A DNA stretch of 64,000 nt from Mycobacterium paragordonae (GCF_003614435.1 NZ_CP025546.1:6324001-6388000); one strand, 5' to 3'. Shown: positions 1 through 9,699, counted from the stretch's first letter. Notes: generated by a model from the sequence alone, not told the origin. Program-made: numbers and translations.

Positions 1-2143
1 GCTGCTGGGCAGCGGCGGGGCCGGTGGTTCGGGTGCGGCCGGCACTGGACAGCAAGGTGGTAACGGCGGCGCCGCCGGCCTGATCGGGTTCGGGGGCGCG
101 GGCGCCGCGGGCGCCGCTCTCTCGAACGGAGCCGGCGGCGCTGGCGGCGCCGGCGGTACGGGCGGTTACCTGTGGGGCAACGGCGGGGCCGGTGGGGCGG
201 GCGGTACGGCGACGGGCGGGGACGGCGGCGCCGGTGGAGCCGGCGGGGCCGGTGGGCTGTTCGGCAGCGGGGGCACCGGCGGGACGGGTGGCTATGGCAG
301 CGCCGGAGGTGCAGGCGGTGCGGGCGGCGCCGGCGGACAGCTCTCCGGGCTGATGGCAGGCGGCGGCGGAAGCGGCGGTGTCGGCGGGTCCGGCAGCACC
401 GGTGGAATCGGTGGCGCGGGCGGTAGCGGAGGCCTCGACGCCGGCAACGGCGGGGCCGGCGGCGCGGGCGGCTACGGCGACGTTTCGGGCGGAGCCGGGG
501 GCGCCGGCGGCAACGGCGGCCCCGTCTTCGGCAACGGTGGCGCCGGCGGACAGGGCGGCGCCGGCCAATCCGGCTCCGGCGGTGACGGAGGCGCCGGTGG
601 CAACGCGGGCCAGCTGTTCTCCAACGGAGGTGCCGGCGGAGACGGCGGCTTCAGCATGATCGGCAACGGCGGCACCGGCGGAGCCGGGGGCAACGCCGGT
701 TCGGTTGGCTTCGGCGGCGTCGGTGGGGCCGGCGGATACAGCAGCAGCAGTCATTTCGGCGCCGGCGGCCACGGCGGCGCGGGCGGGCATGGTGGTACGG
801 GCGGCCAGGTGTTCGGCAGCGGTGGTGCTGGCGGTGCAGCCGGGGCCGGAGGCTTCGCCATCGGCGGAACCGGCGGCAACGCGGTCCTGATCGGCAACGG
901 CGGCAATGGCGGCACGGGCGGAAACCTCGGCGTAGGCGGGGTCGGCGGTTCGTTGATCGGTCTCGACGGCGCTAACGCGCCGATCCCCACCGACCAGGCG
1001 CACCTCACCCAGCAGATTGCGCAGAACGTGGTCAACTTGCCATTCAGGGCCCTGACTGGACGCCCGCTGATCGGCAATGGAGTGCCCGGGGCTCCGGACG
1101 TTCATCCCGCCGGCACCGATGGCGGATGGCTACTCGGCGACGGCGGCGCCGGCACGCCGGCCGAGTACGGCAGCATCCCTAGCGGCGGCAATGGCGGCAA
1201 TGCGGGGCTGCTGGGCACCGGGGGCGCGGGCGGCCCCGGCAAGCCGACCGGCACCGGCGGGACAGGTGGTTCCGGCGGTGCCGGCGGCTGGATCTTCGGC
1301 GATGGCGGGGTCGGCGGAATGGGCGGTGGCGGGTTCACCGGGCCCGGCGGGGCCGGTGGCGCCGGCGGCGCGGGCGGGCTGTTCGGCGCCGGCGGGCGGG
1401 GCGGGGTCGGCGGCGCCGGAGTCGGCACATCCGCCGGAGGCACCGGTGGGTCCGGCGGAACCGGTGGGGTCTTCGGCCCGCTGGCCGGCGGCGGAGCCGG
1501 CGGCGACGGCGGTTACGGCGCACAGACCGGCGGCGCCGGCGGACCCGGTGGTGACGCGAATCTGTTGGGCGGCGCCGGTGGCGCCGGCGGAATGGGCGGG
1601 TTTGGCGACAGCCTGGACGGTGGTGCCGGCGGCCACGGCGGCAGCGCCGGTCTGCTGTTCGGCGACGGCGGGATCGGCGGCGCCGGCGGCTCGACACAAG
1701 GGGCGGACCTGAGACCAGGAGGTGCCGGTGGAACCGGTGGCCACGGCGCGCAACTGTTCGGCAGTGGCGGCGCCGGCGGGGCCGGTGGCAACAGTGGCCA
1801 GGGGGCCGGCGGCGCCGGCGGCCTCGGCGGCGCGTCCGGTTTCATCGGTGGCGGGGGCGCCGGCGGCGCCGGCGGATTCGGCTCCTACGCGACCGGTGGC
1901 GCCGGAGGGCAGGGCGGAATCGGTGGCCTGCTGTTGGGCCTCGGCGGCGCCGGGGGCGCGGGCGGTACCAACAATCTGCCGACCGGCAACGGGGGCACCG
2001 GCGGAGCCGGTGGAAACGCCGGGTGGATCGGCGGCGGTGGCAACGGCGGCAATGGCGGCACCGGCGTCGTCAACGGAACCGCCGGACGTGGCGGCCTCGG
2101 CGGCGATCTCATCGGCCGGGATGCACCGGACGGGTTGTCCTAG
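1..2143 (+). CDS. PE_PGRS family protein, 5' end outside the window
   Basis: The reading frame is open from base 2 to the TAG at 2141-2143 and encodes almost only Gly-Gly-Ala and Gly-Gly-Asn repeats, the PGRS domain of PE_PGRS surface proteins. The N-terminal PE domain and start codon lie outside the window; internal Met codons near 353 are not starts. The PGRS tract is interrupted at about 946-1135 by a non-repetitive segment of some 60 residues. It contains a GRPLIGNG motif like the one that normally joins the PE domain to the PGRS domain. PE_PGRS proteins are exported by ESX systems and sit on the cell surface; the role of this one is unknown. Confidence 0.93.
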   Translation, partial: LLGSGGAGGSGAAGTGQQGGNGGAAGLIGFGGAGAAGAALSNGAGGAGGAGGTGGYLWGNGGAGGAGGTATGGDGGAGGAGGAGGLFGSGGTGGTGGYGSAGGAGGAGGAGGQLSGLMAGGGGSGGVGGSGSTGGIGGAGGSGGLDAGNGGAGGAGGYGDVSGGAGGAGGNGGPVFGNGGAGGQGGAGQSGSGGDGGAGGNAGQLFSNGGAGGDGGFSMIGNGGTGGAGGNAGSVGFGGVGGAGGYSSSSHFGAGGHGGAGGHGGTGGQVFGSGGAGGAAGAGGFAIGGTGGNAVLIGNGGNGGTGGNLGVGGVGGSLIGLDGANAPIPTDQAHLTQQIAQNVVNLPFRALTGRPLIGNGVPGAPDVHPAGTDGGWLLGDGGAGTPAEYGSIPSGGNGGNAGLLGTGGAGGPGKPTGTGGTGGSGGAGGWIFGDGGVGGMGGGGFTGPGGAGGAGGAGGLFGAGGRGGVGGAGVGTSAGGTGGSGGTGGVFGPLAGGGAGGDGGYGAQTGGAGGPGGDANLLGGAGGAGGMGGFGDSLDGGAGGHGGSAGLLFGDGGIGGAGGSTQGADLRPGGAGGTGGHGAQLFGSGGAGGAGGNSGQGAGGAGGLGGASGFIGGGGAGGAGGFGSYATGGAGGQGGIGGLLLGLGGAGGAGGTNNLPTGNGGTGGAGGNAGWIGGGGNGGNGGTGVVNGTAGRGGLGGDLIGRDAPDGLS

Positions 2144-2325
2144 CTAACCCGCCGACTGCTGATCCGCTCGGTGGCACTGTCACCCGATCGAGTCGAGCGA
2201 GGCAGTTCGCGTGCCGTTGGTCACCGTCGGGCGCCGGGACGGGTGCGCGCGGCGACGGGGCGGTTGACCAGCGACGATGGCCTGGACGGAGCGGCCTGAC
2301 CCACCGCCGAGGGGCCGGTGGAAAA

Positions 2326-2359
2326 TTCCCGGAAATTTTGTGGTTTCATTTCCCGGAAA
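2326..2359. promoter_or_regulatory. Paired TTCCCGGAAA boxes upstream of the PE gene
   Basis: Two identical copies of TTCCCGGAAA lie at 2326-2335 and 2350-2359, 24 bp apart. Each is nearly palindromic (TTCC-C-GGAA). They sit about 90-120 bp before the PE gene start in a 305-bp intergenic stretch. Duplicated palindromes in this position look like a binding site for a dimeric regulator, but I do not recognise the factor. Confidence 0.4.
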
Positions 2360-2377
2360 AGGCGCTACGGTGCTCAT

Positions 2378-2401
2378 ATCCGTCGCTCCACAGCGACGGA
2401 T
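2378..2401 (+). promoter_or_regulatory. Perfect hairpin in the probable PE gene leader
   Basis: ATCCGTCGCT at 2378-2387 pairs perfectly with AGCGACGGAT at 2392-2401 across a 4-nt loop, ending 47 nt before the start codon. No T-run follows, so it is not an obvious terminator. It may be a leader RNA structure or an operator. Confidence 0.4.
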
Positions 2402-2448
2402 TACAGACACTGGCCGAGTCTGTCGTCGTAGACCGATTGGGAGGTGTC

Positions 2449-3300
2449 ATGTCGTTTGTCAACGCGGCGCCCGACCGCTTGATGGCAGCGGCTCGCAATC
2501 TTGCCGGCATCGGTTCGACACTCAATGCTTCCAATGCAGCCGCGGCGGCACCGACATTGGCCGTCTCGGCCGCTGCCAGCGATCAGGTATCGGCCGCCGT
2601 CGCGGCATTCTTTTCGGGACATGCCCAGGGCTACCAGAAGCTCAGCGCTGAGGTGGCACGATTCCACGGCGATTTCGTACAAGCACTCAACGCCGACGCG
2701 GACACTTACGCCTCAGCCGAATCCGCCAATGCCTCCCAGCTCCGTCAATTGACCAATGCCGCACCGGACGCCCCGGCGCTCGGCACCGGTGAAACAGTCA
2801 AGGCGGTCAGCGCGCCACCCGCCGCCCCCAGCGGGGTTCCGTACGAACCCGGCGGAGTCCGCGGCGGTGCCGCAAGCCCACGAACGCGCACGGCGGCCGG
2901 GCCGGTGGGCGGTGCAGCGCCTAAAGGGCCGGGCACTGGCTCGTCGACCGAAAGTGTTACGCCCAGCGGGAACTGCGGCAGCGGCGGCATTCTGCTTCGC
3001 ACGGCGCCGCTGAGCGAACCTGCCGTCGGCTGGTCGGGCAGTACCGCCAAAGCCGGCGCTTCCGGCGGACTGCTGAGCCGGCTGGTCGACGCCGAAGGCG
3101 TGAACGACCGGTCCAGCACCGGTGCGCGCAACGGCGTCTGGCTCGACGGGATCCGGGGCGCCGGTCTGACGAACGGCGCGAACGGTGCCAACGGCGCGAA
3201 CGCCGCGAACGGCGCGAACGGCAGGGGCGTCGTGCAGCGCGGCGTTGGTGCCGGCGGCAGCGACGGATTGGCAGCCGGCGCCGGCAGCATCGGCTCATAA
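2449..3300 (+). CDS. PE family protein with Asn-Gly-Ala repeat tail
   Basis: Starts at ATG 2449 after a good ribosome site (TTGGGAGGTGTC). The frame is open further upstream, but the canonical PE start MSFVNAAPDRL fixes the N-terminus. The protein has 283 residues. Residues 1 to about 95 form the helical PE domain with the usual Ala-rich helices and a YxxxD/E-like segment (YASAESAN) that in the family acts as a type VII secretion signal. The remainder is Pro/Gly/Ala-rich and low in complexity, ending with a short NGANGAN-type repeat near 3170-3225 and a Gly-rich tail. It lies where Rv3650/PE33 lies in M. tuberculosis but is much longer. Exported surface protein of unknown role. Confidence 0.85.
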   Translation: MSFVNAAPDRLMAAARNLAGIGSTLNASNAAAAAPTLAVSAAASDQVSAAVAAFFSGHAQGYQKLSAEVARFHGDFVQALNADADTYASAESANASQLRQLTNAAPDAPALGTGETVKAVSAPPAAPSGVPYEPGGVRGGAASPRTRTAAGPVGGAAPKGPGTGSSTESVTPSGNCGSGGILLRTAPLSEPAVGWSGSTAKAGASGGLLSRLVDAEGVNDRSSTGARNGVWLDGIRGAGLTNGANGANGANAANGANGRGVVQRGVGAGGSDGLAAGAGSIGS

Positions 3301-4124
3301 ACGAAATCTTTCGGTCCCGGGTCGAAATAGCCGGACGGACTCATTCCTGCCATTGAATTCGCGGGCGCACCGCCGTGATCAATCGCGGCAGACGCTGCGT
3401 ATCGCAGTGGACTCCCTTGGCAGACAAAAAGTTTGAGGGATTGTGAAATAAATGTTGAATTGCCGTTTCCGGCGGTCGTGGCCGGCGTTGGCGTTTGCTA
3501 ATTTGCACGGAGAAAGCAAACGTCAGCAATTTTGAATGGCCTAAACCAATGAACCAACGCCGCTTCGGCAATGGCAGTCCGGCCGCAAAAACGTCCGATT
3601 CCGGCCGGTCACCTCCTGGGCCTCCGAGCCTGGGCGGCAGGGGTGCCGAGACACCTTGCGATACAACGCATTCCACGCTGCCCGATCAGCGATGGAAGAC
3701 GATTAGGGTGATTCAGAACACGGATTACATTGCGCAATCCGATGGACGGCGACCGACCCCTCGACGGTCGACCTCCACGGATTTGCCTCGTGCGGTCGGC
3801 AACAGAATCCGAGATCGCACAGCATCCGAGGTCGCACAGCCAAAACGCGAATGCAGCAGCAACGTACCCGGCTTCGAGTCGGGAACGCAACACGCAAGTG
3901 GGCCATTTCACGAAAAAATTTCTGCCGAAATCCGTCTGACGGTATGACAAATCGAGCAGCCGTGGATACATGTGCTGCCCACACCCGAAATACCTACTAC
4001 ACCGCTCAACTGGCGGTGGCTCACCATCCGGCTGTACGCGCAAACCCCGCTCGGACAAGGGATTTGACGCCGCCGTCAACGTTTCGCCGCAAGCTCACCC
4101 GCCCCGCCACCCGGGAAGGCAGAC
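3301..4124. other. 824-bp intergenic region without a convincing gene
   Basis: Lower in GC than its surroundings. The open frames on both strands lack mycobacterial codon bias, ribosome sites and recognisable domains. It contains a tandem 17-bp repeat (ATCCGAGATCGCACAGC and a one-mismatch copy) at 3807-3840. It presumably holds the promoter of the PE_PGRS gene at 4125; I cannot place its -10/-35 boxes with confidence. Confidence 0.5.
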
Positions 4125-5882
4125 ATGTCGTATCTCATTGCCACTTCTGACCTACTGCTCACCGCCGCAGCGGATCTCGGCGACATCGGAGCCAGGATCG
4201 GCGCCGCCAACACCGTCGCCGCCACCCACACCGCTTCGATTCTGGCGGCGGCCCAGGATGAGGTGTCGACAGCCGTCGCGGCCCTGTTCGGCACGCATGC
4301 CCGGGAGTATCAGGCGATAGGCGCCCACCTGTCGGCGCTCCATGACCGGTTTGCGCAGACTTTAGGGTCCGCCGCGACGTCGTATTCCGCCGCCGAGGCG
4401 GCCGGCGCTTCACCACTTCAGGCCGCCCTGGACGTGATCAACGCGCCAACTCAGACGTTGCTGAACCGCCCACTGATCGGTAACGGAGCCAACGCCGCGC
4501 CGGGAAGCGGCCGCAACGGCGGGGACGGCGGGCTGCTGTTCGGCAACGGCGGGGCCGGCGGTTCCGGCGGTTATAGCCAGAACGGCGGAAAGGGCGGCGC
4601 CGCCGGACTATTCGGAACCGGCGGCGCGGGCGGAGCGGGCGGCGCGGCCCTGGCCGGAGTCGCGGGGATAGGGGGCAACGGCGGCGCCGGCGGACTGTTG
4701 TTCGGTCAGGGCGGCGCCGGCGGCACCGGCGGCGGAACCAGCGGCTTCGGAGGCTCGGTTGCCGTCGGAGTAGGCGGCACCGGTGGTGCCAGTGGGCTGT
4801 TCGGCGCCGGGGGCGCCGGCGGTACCGGCGGCCGCGGCAACGGCCAGTTGGCCGGCGGAGACGGCGGGGCCGGCGGGCCGGGCGGATTCTTCGCCAACGG
4901 CGGTACCGGCGGCAACGGTGGCAATGGAACGCCTGGTGGCGGCCATGGCGGCGCGGGCGGGGCCGGCGGGTTCTTCGGGGACGGCGGGGTCGGCGGTTCG
5001 GGCGGTCAGGGCACCACGGGCGGCCATGGTGGAACGGGCGGGATCGGAGGGCTGCTGTCCGGCAACGGCGGCGCGGGCGGCCTGGGCGGCTTCGCCGGCG
5101 GCGGCGGCCCCGGTGGTACGGGAGGCTCCGGCGGCAACGCCGGGCTGTTCGGCGACGGCGGCGTCGGCGGGGGCGGCGGCGCCGCGACCACCGGCAGCGC
5201 CGGCAACGGTGGCGTTGGTGGAGACGGTGGCCGGGTTTCCGGGGTGGGCGGCGCCGGCGGCCAAGGTGCCAGTTCAGCATTCGGCAACGGGGGCGCCGGT
5301 GGAGCAGGCGGGAATGCCGTCGGGCTGTTCGGCGCCGGGGGCAGCGGTGGTGCCGGTGGCGGCACTCCCGGCGGGCCCCTCGGCGGCAACGGCGGCGCGG
5401 GTGGTACCGGCGGGATTCTGATTGGTCCCGGCGGCAGCGGCGGTGCCGGCGGAGTGGGCCAACACGGCGGCGCGGGGGGAACGGGCGGCGTCGCGCGATA
5501 CGTCGGCGGTGGCGGTGCCGGCGGCATCGGAGGAGTGGGATTGTTCGGTGGCGCCGGGGGCGACGGCGGAAACGCGGGCACGCTGTACGGAAACGGTGGA
5601 GCAGGTGGAGCCAGTGGTGACGGCAACCAGGCCGACGGCGGCTCGGGGGGCAATGGCGGTAACGCGGGCCTGATCGGCAATGGTGGCAACGGGGGTCCCG
5701 GCGGCAACGTGCCGACCATCGGTTTTGTCGGCTACCACGGCGGTAACGGCGGCGGCGCCCAACTCATCGGCAACGGCGGTAACGGCGGCAACGGCGGTGT
5801 CGGTCCCGGGTCGACGGGGACTGGCGGACTCGGCGGACCCGGCGGTCAGTTGCTCGGGCAGATCGGAACCGATGGTCAGTAG
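4125..5882 (+). CDS. PE_PGRS family protein, complete
   Basis: 585 residues from ATG 4125, preceded by GGGAAGGCAGAC. Residues 1-95 are a PE domain ([18 protein letters not shown], with the TSYSAAEAA export-signal region). Residues near 105-125 are the linker with [10 protein letters not shown], the conserved motif that opens the PGRS domain. From about residue 130 to the end come tandem GGAGG/GGNGG repeats. The C-terminus ends on the repeat without a separate globular domain. Surface-exposed type VII substrate of unknown function. It lies in front of the Rv3651-type gene, as PE genes do in M. tuberculosis. Confidence 0.95.
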   Translation: MSYLIATSDLLLTAAADLGDIGARIGAANTVAATHTASILAAAQDEVSTAVAALFGTHAREYQAIGAHLSALHDRFAQTLGSAATSYSAAEAAGASPLQAALDVINAPTQTLLNRPLIGNGANAAPGSGRNGGDGGLLFGNGGAGGSGGYSQNGGKGGAAGLFGTGGAGGAGGAALAGVAGIGGNGGAGGLLFGQGGAGGTGGGTSGFGGSVAVGVGGTGGASGLFGAGGAGGTGGRGNGQLAGGDGGAGGPGGFFANGGTGGNGGNGTPGGGHGGAGGAGGFFGDGGVGGSGGQGTTGGHGGTGGIGGLLSGNGGAGGLGGFAGGGGPGGTGGSGGNAGLFGDGGVGGGGGAATTGSAGNGGVGGDGGRVSGVGGAGGQGASSAFGNGGAGGAGGNAVGLFGAGGSGGAGGGTPGGPLGGNGGAGGTGGILIGPGGSGGAGGVGQHGGAGGTGGVARYVGGGGAGGIGGVGLFGGAGGDGGNAGTLYGNGGAGGASGDGNQADGGSGGNGGNAGLIGNGGNGGPGGNVPTIGFVGYHGGNGGGAQLIGNGGNGGNGGVGPGSTGTGGLGGPGGQLLGQIGTDGQ

Positions 5883-6021
5883 CCGAGGATCGCGGACCGT
5901 ATCCGCCTTGGTCACAAGGACATTCCGTCGGATTCCGCGCCCGCGCACCCGTGGCGAAGGTGCCGCGCACCACACCCTGCCCTGTCAACGAGGCAACAGG
6001 TGATCGCCTAAGCTGCACCCT

Positions 6022-7053
6022 ATGAGCCACGACTGGTTGCTCGTGGAGACGCTGGGGGACGAACCCGCCGTCGTAGCGCAGGGACGGCAACTCAAGAACC
6101 TCGTCCCGATCACCAACTTCCTGCGCCGCAGCCCGAATCTCTCGGCCGTCAAGACGGCGATTGCCGAGTCGGTGCAGACCGGTCAGGCGCTGACCAGCAT
6201 CACCCCGAAAAGTGACCGCGTCATCCGCACCGAACCGGTGATGATGTCGGACGGCCGGATGCACGGCGTGCATGTGTGGACCGGACCGATTGACGAGGAA
6301 CCGCCCGAACGACCCATCGTGGGCCCGCTGAAGTGGGATCTGACCTGCGGGGTGGCCACCGATACCCCCGAGTCGCTGGCCAACAGCGGCAAGAACGCCG
6401 AGGCCGAGGTGACCTACGGGAGAGCCTTCGCCGAGGACCTGCCGTCCCGGGAACTCAACCCCAACGAAACCAAAGTCCTGGCCATGGCGGTCAGAGCAGA
6501 GCCGGGCCAGACGCTTTGCAGCACATGGGATCTCACTGATTGGGAAGGGAATCCCATCCGGATCGGCTTCACCGCCCGCAGCGCGCTGGAGCCGGGATCC
6601 GACGGCCGTGACCACCTGGTGGCCCGCGCGATGAACTGGCGCGCCGAACGCAAAGGCCCACCGGTCGTCGCCGACGACCTGGCGCAGCGGATACTCAACG
6701 GCCTGGCGCAGGCAGGTGTGCATCGTGCGCTCGTCGACCTCAAGAACTGGACCCTGCTGAAGTGGCTGGATGAGCCGTGCTCTTTCTACGACTGGCGCGG
6801 GAATGAGGGCCAGCAGCGGGTCCATCCCGATGACGAAGCCATATTGCACTCCATGACAGAGGAATTCGCCGACGGCGCGACCAGTCGGGTGCTGCGGCTG
6901 CCTGGGAATGACACCGACTGGGTGCCGGTACACGTCACCGTCAACCGGGTGGAACTGGAACCCGAAACCTTCGCCGGGCTGATCTCACTGCGGCTGCCCA
7001 CCGAGGACGAAGTGGCTGCGGCGGGACTGTCGACCGCAGACGACCCCGGCTGA
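6022..7053 (+). CDS. Rv3651-type conserved protein (PAS/GAF-like sensor fold)
   Basis: 343 residues from ATG 6022. The sequence matches the mycobacterial Rv3651 family in order and position: an N-terminal domain starting MSHDWLLVETLGDEPAVVAQG, a middle domain with GVHVWTG, and a C-terminal domain. From memory, family structures show tandem PAS/GAF-like sensor folds without an output domain. I see no membrane segment, HTH or catalytic motif. It is convergent with the tad-like operon, ending 10 bp from the last gene there. Probable cytosolic sensory or scaffold protein; ligand unknown. Confidence 0.85.
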   Translation: MSHDWLLVETLGDEPAVVAQGRQLKNLVPITNFLRRSPNLSAVKTAIAESVQTGQALTSITPKSDRVIRTEPVMMSDGRMHGVHVWTGPIDEEPPERPIVGPLKWDLTCGVATDTPESLANSGKNAEAEVTYGRAFAEDLPSRELNPNETKVLAMAVRAEPGQTLCSTWDLTDWEGNPIRIGFTARSALEPGSDGRDHLVARAMNWRAERKGPPVVADDLAQRILNGLAQAGVHRALVDLKNWTLLKWLDEPCSFYDWRGNEGQQRVHPDDEAILHSMTEEFADGATSRVLRLPGNDTDWVPVHVTVNRVELEPETFAGLISLRLPTEDEVAAAGLSTADDPG

Positions 7054-7063
7054 TCCCGCCCGG

Positions 7064-7468
7064 TCAGCCTCGCCCTGTTCGGCGAGTCCCCGGGCCGTTT
7101 CGCTGAGGCCCATCGACCGGCCCTGCCCGCGCAGCAGCCCGTGCCACGCCCACCGCAGGCACGGCCACCTCGACGCTGACAACTACGTCGAGGTCCTGCA
7201 CCACGCACTCGACGGCACGGACCCGCATCTGGCGGACCACCGACGTCGCGCGCGCACAGGCCACCGAAACTCCTTGCGGCAGTGCGGCGGCTCCGGCCAA
7301 GGCACCGAGATCGGCCGCCGCCTGCGCCCGATGACGTGCCGCCACCACCGAGCCGAGGTAGACCCCCGCTGCCGTGACGAACAGCAATACAGCGACCGCG
7401 GCAGCGGCGACCACCGTGGCCGCGCCGCGATCATCCCGGCTCCTCGGCCGACACCGCTCTGGCAGCAA
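7064..7468 (-). CDS. TadE-like small exported protein (Rv3654c type)
   Basis: Last gene of the tad-like operon. The protein has a short basic N-terminus (RSRDDRGAATV) then one hydrophobic helix (VVAAAAVAVLLFVTAAGVYL) followed by ARHRAQAAADLGALAGA, the signature of the helicase/secretion-neighbourhood TadE-like family (pseudopilin-like). The start is uncertain: TTG 7468 gives 134 residues, and a start nearer the hydrophobic helix is equally possible. It overlaps the end of the preceding TadE-like gene. M. tuberculosis Rv3654c has been reported to be secreted and to act on macrophage apoptosis; whether this protein does is unknown. Confidence 0.75.
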   Translation of the reverse strand: MLPERCRPRSRDDRGAATVVAAAAVAVLLFVTAAGVYLGSVVAARHRAQAAADLGALAGAAALPQGVSVACARATSVVRQMRVRAVECVVQDLDVVVSVEVAVPAVGVARAAARAGPVDGPQRNGPGTRRTGRG

Positions 7469-7757
7469 TGTCCAAAGCAGGCAACAGCTTTGAACGGGCC
7501 CTGACGGTAGCGACCAGATAGCCGCCGTCATCTTCCAGCTGGACCTGCGCGCCCGGTGGTGCGATCCGTCGCGCCGTTGCCACGGCGTTGCGCTGGTCGC
7601 CGCGCGCCGCCAGCCGGGCCGCTTCACGTGCGGCGTCGATGCAGCGCACCTGCATGGACACGGCGGTAACCCCGGCCAGGCACAGCACGAGCACCACCAC
7701 CACGGCAGCGATCGCCAGGGCCGCCTCGACGGTGCTCGAGCCCGCACTGCCGGTCAG
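7431..7757 (-). CDS. TadE family protein (Rv3655c type)
   Basis: The frame ends with the TGA at 7431 and contains GSSTVEAALAIAAVVVVLVLCLAGV, a TadE N-terminal pseudopilin-like helix with Glu five residues before the hydrophobic core. AAREAARLAARGD follows, as is typical of TadE. No good ATG or GTG precedes the motif in frame. Translation probably begins near 7757, overlapping the end of the pilin-like gene, perhaps at a rare start or by coupling. The frame is open upstream to 7973, but that part runs antiparallel in register to the pilin gene and is unlikely to be translated. About 108 residues. Confidence 0.75.
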   Translation of the reverse strand: MTGSAGSSTVEAALAIAAVVVVLVLCLAGVTAVSMQVRCIDAAREAARLAARGDQRNAVATARRIAPPGAQVQLEDDGGYLVATVRARSKLLPALDIAARAVSAEEPG

Positions 7758-7960
7758 ACCTTGGTGCTCAACGCGCGCCCGATGATGTGGTTGAGCGCGG
7801 ACACCACCGAGTCTCCGGTCACGACGGTGTACAGGATCGCTCCGAAGGCGGCGGCCGCAACAGTGCCGATAGCGTATTCGACCGTCGACATGCCGGACTC
7901 GTCGCTCGCCAGCATCGTCAGCCGTGCCAGGATTACTCGAAAAGTGCTGCGCATCAACAT
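7754..7960 (-). CDS. Flp pilin-like small protein (Rv3656c type, DUF4244)
   Basis: 68 residues. The segment DESGMSTVEYAIGTVAAAAFGAILYTVV is a Flp-type prepilin pattern: a Gly-Met processing region, Glu at mature position 5 and a long hydrophobic helix. The length equals that of Rv3656c. It is the likely structural subunit of the Tad-like apparatus encoded by the flanking genes. It lies 10 bp downstream of the tadC-like gene and directly upstream of the TadE genes. Confidence 0.85.
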   Translation of the reverse strand: MLMRSTFRVILARLTMLASDESGMSTVEYAIGTVAAAAFGAILYTVVTGDSVVSALNHIIGRALSTKV

Positions 7961-7969
7961 ATTCCTTCC

Positions 7970-8554
7970 TCATATCAACCCCGACTGCAGAACATCACCG
8001 GCCAGTCCGGCCACCACCGGAACGATGCCGAGGCACACGAAAGCCGGCAGAAAACACACCCCCAGCGGACCCGCGATCAGTACCCCGGCCCGTTCAGCGG
8101 CCGCCGCGGCCGCCGCCGCGGCACCGTGACGAGACTGCGCCGCAAGCTCGGCCACACCATCGGCGAGAGCGGCGCCCGATGTCGACGATCGACGTGCCAG
8201 CCGCAGCAGCCCATCGAGTTGCCCATCGGCGGAGCGCAGGTTCACCGGCGCCGACCACGCGACGGAGGAGTCGGCACCCAGCGCCAGCAAATCGGCGGCG
8301 CGCCGCAACACCGACGCCAACCGCGGCGGCGCCGACGTCGCGGTCGCCGACGCGGCAGTCGCGACGGCCATGCCCGCTCGCAGGCACACCGCAAGCACAT
8401 CGAGGCTCGATGCCACCCCCAGGGGGTCCGGACCGCGCTGACCCTGTCGGCGGGGAGGGAACGACCGCACCTGCAGTCCGGCACGAGCGCGGACCACCGA
8501 CGGGCCTGCGCCGATCAGCAGTGCCACCGCCAGCAACGCCGCCGCGACACTCAT
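7970..8554 (-). CDS. TadC-like inner-membrane protein (Rv3657c type)
   Basis: 194 residues from ATG 8554, which overlaps the preceding tadB stop as ATGA. A hydrophobic N-terminal helix (MSVAAALLAVALLIGAG) is followed by a cytosolic helical T2SSF/GspF-like region (ASSLDVLAVCLRAGMAVATA) and a C-terminal membrane pair (AGVLIAGPLGVCFLPAFVCLGIVPVVAGL). Tad systems use TadB and TadC as the inner-membrane platform on which the TadA ATPase acts. Short for a TadC, but of the usual mycobacterial length. Confidence 0.85.
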   Translation of the reverse strand: MSVAAALLAVALLIGAGPSVVRARAGLQVRSFPPRRQGQRGPDPLGVASSLDVLAVCLRAGMAVATAASATATSAPPRLASVLRRAADLLALGADSSVAWSAPVNLRSADGQLDGLLRLARRSSTSGAALADGVAELAAQSRHGAAAAAAAAAERAGVLIAGPLGVCFLPAFVCLGIVPVVAGLAGDVLQSGLI

Positions 8555-9351
8555 GCCGCGGCCGCGCGATCGGTGATGCGGTCCGACCACCACAGTCCGA
8601 CGCAGGTCAGCGCCACGCCCGCCATCAGGAAGCACCCGCCCGCGTAGCCACCGAACAGGAAGCGCACCGGCCGCGCGCCGATCAGCTGCCCGAGCAACAA
8701 CCCCAGCAACGGCAACCCCGCGAGGATGACCGCGGTCGCACGGGCACCCGCCAAACCTGACCCGACCGTCGCCGAGAAGCGTTGCCGCTCAGCAATATCG
8801 CGCTGCGCAGCCCGCATCAGCGTGGCGACCGCCAGGCCGTGGTCGGTGGCCAGCTGCCAGCACACCGCCAGCCGTTCCCAGTGCTGCGGCAGCACCGATG
8901 ATCCCGCCGCGGTACGCAGGCCAGCCGCGACGTCGGCACCCAACCGGGCCCGCGCCGCGACCGCTCGCATACCCGCAGCTACCGCACCGGCAGTCTCATC
9001 GGCGGCCACGTCGAACGCATGGACCGGATGGGCACCCACCCGCAGTTCACCGACCAGCACATCGAGGCCCGCTTCCAGCGCCCGGCCTTCTTCGGCGCCA
9101 CGCCGACCGCGGATGCGCCGGCGGTACCGAACGGCCACGACGGTGCCTGCCAGGGCGCCCGACACGACCGTCGTCCACGGCAGCAGCAAAGACGCCACCG
9201 CGCAGGCACCCGCGCAGAGCCAGCCGAGTGCCCGCGCGCCGACCACCAGTCGCCGAGCCGGTGCCGCGGGAACCAGCCGGACCCGCGGTGACGCCGGTGA
9301 CACCAGCAGCGCCAACGACAGCAGCAGCGCCGAAAGCTGCGGGCCCGTCAC
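8551..9351 (-). CDS. TadB-like type II/IV secretion platform protein (Rv3658c type)
   Basis: 266 residues from GTG 9351. This start overlaps the stop of the tadA remnant as GTGA and gives the length I recall for the M. tuberculosis homologue. N-terminal membrane helices (LSALLLSLALLVSP; LGWLCAGACAVASLLLPW) precede a T2SSF domain (LEAGLDVLVGELRVGAHP...) and C-terminal helices (AVILAGLPLLGLLLGQLIG; GGCFLMAGVALTCVGLW). In this genome the gene lies downstream of the transposon insertion in tadA, so its normal operon promoter is cut off by 13.5 kb. Confidence 0.87.
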   Translation of the reverse strand: MTGPQLSALLLSLALLVSPASPRVRLVPAAPARRLVVGARALGWLCAGACAVASLLLPWTTVVSGALAGTVVAVRYRRRIRGRRGAEEGRALEAGLDVLVGELRVGAHPVHAFDVAADETAGAVAAGMRAVAARARLGADVAAGLRTAAGSSVLPQHWERLAVCWQLATDHGLAVATLMRAAQRDIAERQRFSATVGSGLAGARATAVILAGLPLLGLLLGQLIGARPVRFLFGGYAGGCFLMAGVALTCVGLWWSDRITDRAAAA

Positions 9352-9530
9352 GTAGGCATCCGGGTTCGCACGATCGCGTCCAACTCCGCGGCGGCTTCTG
9401 TGCCGCCTCGGTCCGCATGCCACGCCGTGATCGCCCGGACCAGCCCGCCTTCGGATCGGCGCAACAACGCGATCTCGTCGAGTCGTCGCCGTCCGGCCCG
9501 ATCCCGGGTCATGTGGAGTAGCACCTGCAC
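9348..9530 (-). pseudogene. tadA: 3' remnant of tadA, separated by the transposon
   Basis: 61 codons including the stop, reading VQVLLHMTRDRAGRRRLDEI and onwards. This is the C-terminal end of the TadA ATPase whose first 328 codons are at 24029-23046. The element begins exactly at 9531, and joining the codon ending at 23046 to the GTG at 9530 continues the protein in frame as QLAAAVQVLLH. A GTG happens to lead the remnant, but translation alone would give a fragment of 60 residues without ATPase motifs. It keeps its GTGA overlap with tadB. Confidence 0.88.
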
Positions 9531-9542
9531 GCCTTATCTGTA
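9531..9542 (+). repeat. Left terminal inverted repeat of the transposon
   Basis: GCCTTATCTGTA. It matches the reverse complement of the right end at 23034-23045 in 11 of 12 positions. The outermost bases differ, as occurs in Tn554-type elements whose few terminal bases come from the previous site. Confidence 0.75.
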
Positions 9543-9597
9543 ATTACCTGGTCTATGGCTAGCAATATATGCGCGTTGATCTGATTATTTATCGTGA

Positions 9598-9609
9598 GAT
9601 ACATGTATC
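9598..9609. promoter_or_regulatory. Perfect palindrome GATACATGTATC near the left end
   Basis: A 12-bp perfect palindrome in an AT-rich segment between the transposon end and the first cargo gene, 90 bp before its start. It is a plausible operator for one of the element's regulators, and its GATAC half resembles the operators near mmpL. Confidence 0.4.
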
Positions 9610-9699
9610 CTATGGTGGTGGGAAGTTGCACATTAATGGGCGGAGTAACAGTTGGGCGTGTTACTTGCGCAGACTGCTTTAGTGTGCGAAATTCGCCTC

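Noticed and set aside
3495..3947. 150-residue frame in the gap before the second PE_PGRS
   Set aside because: Composition and codon use are unlike mycobacterial proteins, with no start signal or domain.
1..5882. Short repeated units that could be mistaken for a CRISPR array
   Set aside because: Repeats are in-frame coding triplets of varying length without constant spacers, and no cas genes are present.
472..5975. Long Pro- and Arg-rich frames on both strands across the PE_PGRS genes
   Set aside because: They are the mirror of GGC/GCC repeats read in other frames; no ribosome sites or domains, and the Gly-Ala frame explains the DNA.
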